Origin: Amycolatopsis coloradensis
GTDB lineage: Bacteria > Actinomycetota > Actinomycetes > Mycobacteriales > Pseudonocardiaceae
Length of the DNA: 64,000 nt
Direction: 5' to 3'
Assembly (NCBI RefSeq): GCF_001953865.1
Contig: NZ_MQUQ01000017.1
Coordinates: 1 to 64,000, forward strand
Shown here: piece after piece, positions 60,272 through 64,000 of the stretch
Position numbering within the stretch: the first letter of the stretch is position 1
How the letters are laid out: each line of letters opens with the position of its first letter
Notes under the pieces: model-generated
What the model saw: the letters and a program-made list of their open reading frames with translations, nothing else
The model's database searches: none
Told to the model about the DNA's origin: nothing
Made by a program: the position numbers and the translations under genes

Positions 60272-61141
60272 ATGCCCCGCGCGCGTGTGAACGGCCTCGA
60301 ACTCGAGTACGACACCTTCGGCTCCCCGGCGAACCCACCGCTCGTCCTGGTGATGGGGCTCGGCGCCCAGATGGTCGCCTGGGAGGCCGGCTTCTGCGAA
60401 CTGCTCGCCGAGGGCGGGTTCCACGTCGTCCGGTTCGACAACCGCGACATCGGCCTTTCGTCGTATCTGGACGACCTCCCCACGCCGGACCTGGCCGCCC
60501 TCGCGGCCGGTGACCTGGAGACGGCGCCGTATCTGCTGTCCGATCTCGCGTCCGACGTCACCGGGCTGTTCGACGCGCTCGGCTTCGAACGCGCGCACGT
60601 CGTCGGCGCGTCCATGGGCGGGATGATCGTGCAGCAGCTCGCGATCGATTCGCCGGAGCGGCTGCTCAGCCTCACGTCGATCATGTCGACCACCGGCGAT
60701 CCCTCGGTCGGGCATCCGGAGCCGGCGGCCCTCGCCGCACTGACGCGCCCGCCCGCCGCCACCCGTGAGCAGGCGATCGAAGACGGCGTCGCGTGGTTCA
60801 AGCTGGTGGGCTCGCCGAGTCACCCTTCGGACGACGAGTTCCTCCGGATGAAGGCGACCCGCAACTACGACCGGGCGAACCACCCGGCGGGCGGACTGCG
60901 GCAGGTCGCCGCCGTCACCGCGTCGGGCGACCGCACGGCGAAACTGCGCGGGGTCCGTGTCCCGACGCTCGTCATCCACGGCGAGAGCGACCCGCTGATC
61001 AACGTCAGCGGTGGGAAGGCGACCGCGGCGGCGATCCCGGACGCCGAGCTGCTGCTGTTCCCCGGAATGGGGCACGAACTGCCGCGGCAGCTGTGGCCCG
61101 CGATCGCCGAAGCGATCGTCGAGCACGCGCGGAAGGCTTGA
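60272..61141 (+). CDS. Alpha/beta hydrolase, RdmC-like
   Basis: A 289-residue esterase-like enzyme. The FDNRDIGLSS segment near 55-64 is typical of the RdmC/aclacinomycin-methylesterase group. The nucleophile is Ser114 in GASMGG; acid near GESDPLI, His in GMGHELP. GGGGAGG lies about 9 nt before the ATG. Divergent from a TetR gene. Substrate unknown. Confidence 0.87.
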   Translation: MPRARVNGLELEYDTFGSPANPPLVLVMGLGAQMVAWEAGFCELLAEGGFHVVRFDNRDIGLSSYLDDLPTPDLAALAAGDLETAPYLLSDLASDVTGLFDALGFERAHVVGASMGGMIVQQLAIDSPERLLSLTSIMSTTGDPSVGHPEPAALAALTRPPAATREQAIEDGVAWFKLVGSPSHPSDDEFLRMKATRNYDRANHPAGGLRQVAAVTASGDRTAKLRGVRVPTLVIHGESDPLINVSGGKATAAAIPDAELLLFPGMGHELPRQLWPAIAEAIVEHARKA

Positions 61142-61232
61142 GGCGTCAGGGTTTCATCAGACGTCCCGGCGGTGGCGTAGAAATCCCGTTCACGCGCACG
61201 ACACGGCCGGTGACGCGGAGTTGACTGAGCGG

Positions 61233-61640
61233 ATGAGGAATCCCGAGTGCTTCGGTTTCCCGTTCGGTTGTGTCGCCGTCGTCGCCGCGGCGACGGTGGC
61301 CGGCCTTGGTTCGGCTCGACATCATGGCCTTTCGTTGGTGGCGTTGGGGTTGGTCGTCCTCGTCACCGGCGTGGTGACCACCGCGACCGCCGCGGCCGGG
61401 ACGGCGGTGATCGCTTGGGGGGTCTATTCGGGATTCACCGCCGGAACACTGGGCGCGCTCGAATTCACCGCCGAGACCGGCCTCGCCGCCGCCGTCTTCA
61501 CGGGCGCGACGGCGACCGGCGTGCTCGCCGGAGCGGCACAACGCGGCCGCTGGCTTCAGCGCGCGGCGGCCATGGTGACGACGGCCATGAAGGATCCGCC
61601 GACGTTCGAGGTCGGCTCGATCCGTACGCCGTCGCTCTGA
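61233..61640 (+). CDS. Small membrane protein
   Basis: A 135-residue protein with three or four hydrophobic segments (GCVAVVAAATVAGLG, LVALGLVVLVTGVVT, and two later Ala/Gly-rich stretches) and a short cytoplasmic tail (MKDPPTFEVGS). The ATG gives MRNPECFGFP; GGATGA-type context only, no strong ribosome site. Family not recognised. A hairpin follows. Confidence 0.6.
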   Translation: MRNPECFGFPFGCVAVVAAATVAGLGSARHHGLSLVALGLVVLVTGVVTTATAAAGTAVIAWGVYSGFTAGTLGALEFTAETGLAAAVFTGATATGVLAGAAQRGRWLQRAAAMVTTAMKDPPTFEVGSIRTPSL

Positions 61641-61675
61641 AGGGACCGGCGGTTCCCCTTCTCCAGTGCCGTGCC

Positions 61676-61708
61676 CGAGTCGCCCCACCCCCTGGAAGGG
61701 GCGACTCG
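61676..61708. terminator. Bidirectional terminator
   Basis: CGAGTCGCCCC and GGGGCGACTCG form a perfect 11-bp stem between the small membrane-protein gene and the convergent carotenoid oxygenase gene. Confidence 0.7.
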
Positions 61709-61775
61709 GACGGCGGCTTTCCGGCCCCTTCCGTCTGCCCGCACCCCTCCGGCGGGCGGACGACAAGGGGATCTC

Positions 61776-63248
61776 TCACTTACGGGAAGGTTCCAGCTGG
61801 TCCGCCCGGACCCAGGTCGCGTGAAAACCGAGCGGGACACGCTGGGGCAACAGGACCCTGGCCACGGGTCCGGCAGTGAGATCGGCGGCGTCGAAGATGT
61901 CCAGCTCCGAGCGCCCCTCACGCTCGTCCTGGACAAAGGTCACCAGATAGCCGTCATCGGAATCGGCGGCCGCGCCGTCGCGAGGGGCGAACGGCGCCTC
62001 ACTACCCCACCGGCCCGGACCGAAGCGATGTTCGGTCTTGGTGCCGGCACGATTGTCGTAACACACCAGGCCGTCGAATTTGAGTGTCGAGTCCGGCGAG
62101 ATGTGCACCGCGTAGGAGAAGCGGTTCCGGCCGCCGACCACCCTCGAGTCGACGGACGGGAATTCGGTGTTGTCGTCGTCGAGCTGGTTCTCCAGGCACT
62201 GTCCGGTCCGCAGGTTGAACCGGTAGCGGTGCAGTGAGGCGTCCAGTCGCAGGTACGACAGCATTTTGGCGAGCGGGGTGTGCGCGTCGGCACGCGGCTG
62301 CGGCCGCTGCACACGGCAGACGTCGAGGACGATTTCCTCGCCCTGCTCCCACGAGTTGACGACGTGGTAGATGTAGCACGGGCTGGCCTCGAACCAGCGG
62401 ATCTGGCTACCGTTGCCGTAGCGAGGCAGCACCCCGAACCGGCTCGGCAGCGACCGGTCGAACCGCAGCTTGTGGCGCCCGTTGCGGGCCGCTTCGAGGT
62501 CTTGGATCAGCGGCAGGTCCATGAGGACGGCGTAGTTCTCGGTGATCGCCATGTCGTGCGGCAGGCGCGGGCCGGGAAGGTCGATCTCGGTCGTGTTCAC
62601 GACCTTTCCGTCCGCGCCGATCACGCCGTAGCGCAGGAACGGCGGCCGCGGCCCGTAGTCGAACCAGAACATCTCGCCGGTGCGCTCGTCGACCTTCGGA
62701 TGGGCCATCATGTCGCCGACCAGCGTGCCGAGGAAGTCTTCGGCGCCCAGCGTCTCCAGCGAGAGCGGGTCCACCGCGTACGGCGTGCCGCACAGGTACC
62801 AGGTGGAGAGCACCTGGCCGCGGTGGAAGATCAGGTCGGTGTTGGCGCTGTCCTTGACGTTCAGGCCGTGCGTATTGCCGAACGGGTTGTCCTTCGGCGA
62901 CTCCATGACGCCTTTCCACAGCGCCTTGCCCGCCTCGGATTCGGCCTCGAAGGCCTTGGTCCGGACCCAGCGGTTGCGGTAGCGGGCCTTGCCGTTCTCC
63001 AGGTGGACGGCGTGGATCATGCCGTCGCCGTCGAACCAGTGGTAGCGGCCCTCCGGGGCGAACCGGGGGTTGGGCCCGTTGCGCAGGTACACGCCGTTGA
63101 GGTCGGCGGGGATCTTGCCGATGACCTCGAGATCGCTCGCGTCGATCTCCTCGCCGACCGGGGCGTAGACGCCCATCAGATACGGATTGACCTCGGGTTT
63201 CCCGGTGGTCGCCGCCACCAGGATCGGTTGCTCGGAGGTGCTGGTCAT
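61776..63248 (-). CDS. Carotenoid cleavage oxygenase family protein
   Basis: A 490-residue non-haem iron dioxygenase of the carotenoid/apocarotenoid/lignostilbene type. Four His ligands are visible: His183 (MAHPKVD), His231 (LPHDMAI), His295 (IYHVVNS) and His476 (GFHATW). The family cleaves alkene bonds in carotenoids or stilbenes. Divergent from a tandem HxlR regulator with overlapping promoters and direct repeats, so likely induced by a phenolic or apocarotenoid effector. Substrate unknown. Confidence 0.93.
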   Translation of the reverse strand: MTSTSEQPILVAATTGKPEVNPYLMGVYAPVGEEIDASDLEVIGKIPADLNGVYLRNGPNPRFAPEGRYHWFDGDGMIHAVHLENGKARYRNRWVRTKAFEAESEAGKALWKGVMESPKDNPFGNTHGLNVKDSANTDLIFHRGQVLSTWYLCGTPYAVDPLSLETLGAEDFLGTLVGDMMAHPKVDERTGEMFWFDYGPRPPFLRYGVIGADGKVVNTTEIDLPGPRLPHDMAITENYAVLMDLPLIQDLEAARNGRHKLRFDRSLPSRFGVLPRYGNGSQIRWFEASPCYIYHVVNSWEQGEEIVLDVCRVQRPQPRADAHTPLAKMLSYLRLDASLHRYRFNLRTGQCLENQLDDDNTEFPSVDSRVVGGRNRFSYAVHISPDSTLKFDGLVCYDNRAGTKTEHRFGPGRWGSEAPFAPRDGAAADSDDGYLVTFVQDEREGRSELDIFDAADLTAGPVARVLLPQRVPLGFHATWVRADQLEPSRK

Positions 63249-63287
63249 CGGCTCTCCCCGGTTGGTTCGCGTGACCGATTGGGTGCG

Positions 63288-63316
63288 ACACTATGATTTC
63301 TGTAGTCAGCTGTCAA
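63288..63316 (-). promoter_or_regulatory. Promoter of the carotenoid oxygenase gene
   Basis: On the minus strand TTGACA and TAGTGT are separated by 17 nt, a strong housekeeping-type promoter by sequence. Its -35 overlaps the direct repeats bound presumably by the divergent HxlR protein. Confidence 0.6.
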
Positions 63317-63339
63317 TAGACTTTGTTTACTGTAGTCAG
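63300..63339. promoter_or_regulatory. Direct repeats in divergent promoter, candidate HxlR site
   Basis: CTGTAGTCAG occurs twice, 30 nt apart, between the carotenoid oxygenase and HxlR genes. The left copy lies in the oxygenase promoter spacer; the right copy overlaps a possible HxlR promoter (TAGACT-N17-TAGTAC). Confidence 0.5.
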
Positions 63340-63376
63340 TAGTACGCTGACAGCGACACCATGCGGAAGGAAGTAC

Positions 63377-64000
63377 GTGACAGAGGCGACGGCGCACCTC
63401 GTCCGGCCGGCGGGCGATCCGCTGCGGCGGGCACTCGAACTGCTCGGTGACCAGTGGACGCTGCTGATCCTGCAGAGCCTGTTCCTGCGCTTCCGCCGCT
63501 ACGAGGAACTCCGTCTGCGGCTCGGCATCTCCCCCACCGCGCTGTCCGGGCGGCTGCGCGGAATGGTCGACGCGGGCGTCCTCGTCCGCACGCCGTACCG
63601 GGACGCGCGGCGCACCCGGCACGAGTACCGGCTCACCGAACGCGGCCTCGAACTGTGGCCGCTGCTGATCTCGATCTGGGCCTGGGAACGGGAATGGGTC
63701 GAGGGCCGCCGGGCCGTCCTGCCGACCCTGATCCACCTCGACTGCGAGCTGGCGACCTCGGCGCCACTCGGCTGCGCCTCCTGCGAACGCCGGGTCGACG
63801 CCCGCGACATCCGCGCGCACCGCCTCGACGACACCGGCGTCGTCGAAGCGACGGCGACGAAACGCTTCCGCCGCAAGGACGCCGAGTCCCTGGCGGGCGA
63901 TCCGCTCATGTTCTTCCCGGACACCATGGAACTCCTCGGCGACCGGTGGTCGACCGGGCTCGTGGTCAGCGCGCTACTGGGAGCGCGGCACTTCTCGGAA
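63377..64000 (+). CDS. Tandem HxlR-family transcriptional regulator (partial, runs off the window)
   Basis: An HxlR regulator from GTG at 63377, with GGAAGGAA upstream, open to the window end (208 codons seen). The first HTH is DPLRRALELLGDQWTLLIL with LRLGISPTALSGRLRGMVDAG. After a linker with CASCERR a second HxlR unit begins (TMELLGDRWSTGLVVSALL), so two winged helices are fused. This form is known among HxlR proteins. It is divergent from the carotenoid oxygenase gene and probably controls it. Confidence 0.85.
   Translation, partial: MTEATAHLVRPAGDPLRRALELLGDQWTLLILQSLFLRFRRYEELRLRLGISPTALSGRLRGMVDAGVLVRTPYRDARRTRHEYRLTERGLELWPLLISIWAWEREWVEGRRAVLPTLIHLDCELATSAPLGCASCERRVDARDIRAHRLDDTGVVEATATKRFRRKDAESLAGDPLMFFPDTMELLGDRWSTGLVVSALLGARHFSE

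Overview
The window is a dense, high-GC stretch of actinomycete chromosome. Gene families and style point to Amycolatopsis or a close relative in Pseudonocardiales: a fused F420 gene fbiC, an AMED_5909-type small protein (a family named after an Amycolatopsis mediterranei gene), many GTG starts, 4-nt stop/start overlaps, and large paralogous sets of SDR, LysR, TetR and two-component genes. I see no rRNA, tRNA, CRISPR array or prophage. The genus is inferred from family recognition, not from a search.

Layout. 0.2-3.4 kb: an alpha/beta hydrolase and an SDR, then a convergent IS1634-like transposase with an eroded active site. 3.5-6.1 kb: fbiC (FO synthase). 6.3-9.8 kb: a tight three-gene cassette of a HalD/BesD-type Fe(II)/2-oxoglutarate oxygenase, a methyltransferase and a carnitine-type O-acyltransferase, which reads like a small unassigned pathway. 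10.1-13.3 kb: a two-component system and a polytopic membrane protein. 13.3-19.5 kb: a lipoprotein, an LVIVD-repeat protein, an orphan peptide-type binding protein, and a LysR/PRISE-type reductase pair with an SDR. 19.7-31.8 kb: a cell-surface region with a secreted PstS-like protein, an S53-like subtilase with Glu where His is expected, and a divergent Pst-like module. That module has pstC-pstA-pstB and a membrane-tethered PstS on one side; on the other side are a large tethered PstS-like protein and a sortase-fold protein lacking the catalytic Cys, His and Arg.

32.2-41.7 kb holds small metabolic and regulatory genes: two SDRs, a LysR next to a quinone reductase, a GNAT, a WYL regulator divergent from an epoxide hydrolase and an AlkZ-like DNA glycosylase, an FHA protein, a lipoprotein and a PH-domain protein. 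41.7-45.5 kb is the clearest accessory patch: hairpin repeats, an orphan gene of much lower GC, a Nudix gene whose 3' part shares that low GC, a frameshifted HTH gene and an AMED_5909-type gene beside a strong inverted repeat. 45.5-53.9 kb: lpdA, an acyltransferase, an in-frame proline iminopeptidase / F420-type nitroreductase fusion, a LacI-controlled DUF993-isomerase operon and an Lnt-like acyltransferase. 54.0-58.5 kb: a response regulator and a histidine kinase flank a divergent ABC module whose two ATPases carry different motif defects. 58.7-64 kb: two TetR regulators, an RdmC-like hydrolase, a small membrane protein, and a carotenoid oxygenase divergent from a tandem HxlR regulator that runs off the end.

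Three families of short repeated DNA cross these regions: GTGAAGG...CCTTCAC hairpins after genes; hairpins whose arms end GGGAC around an NNNNAGT loop; and 21-bp tandem repeats found in opposite orientation just after two stop codons.
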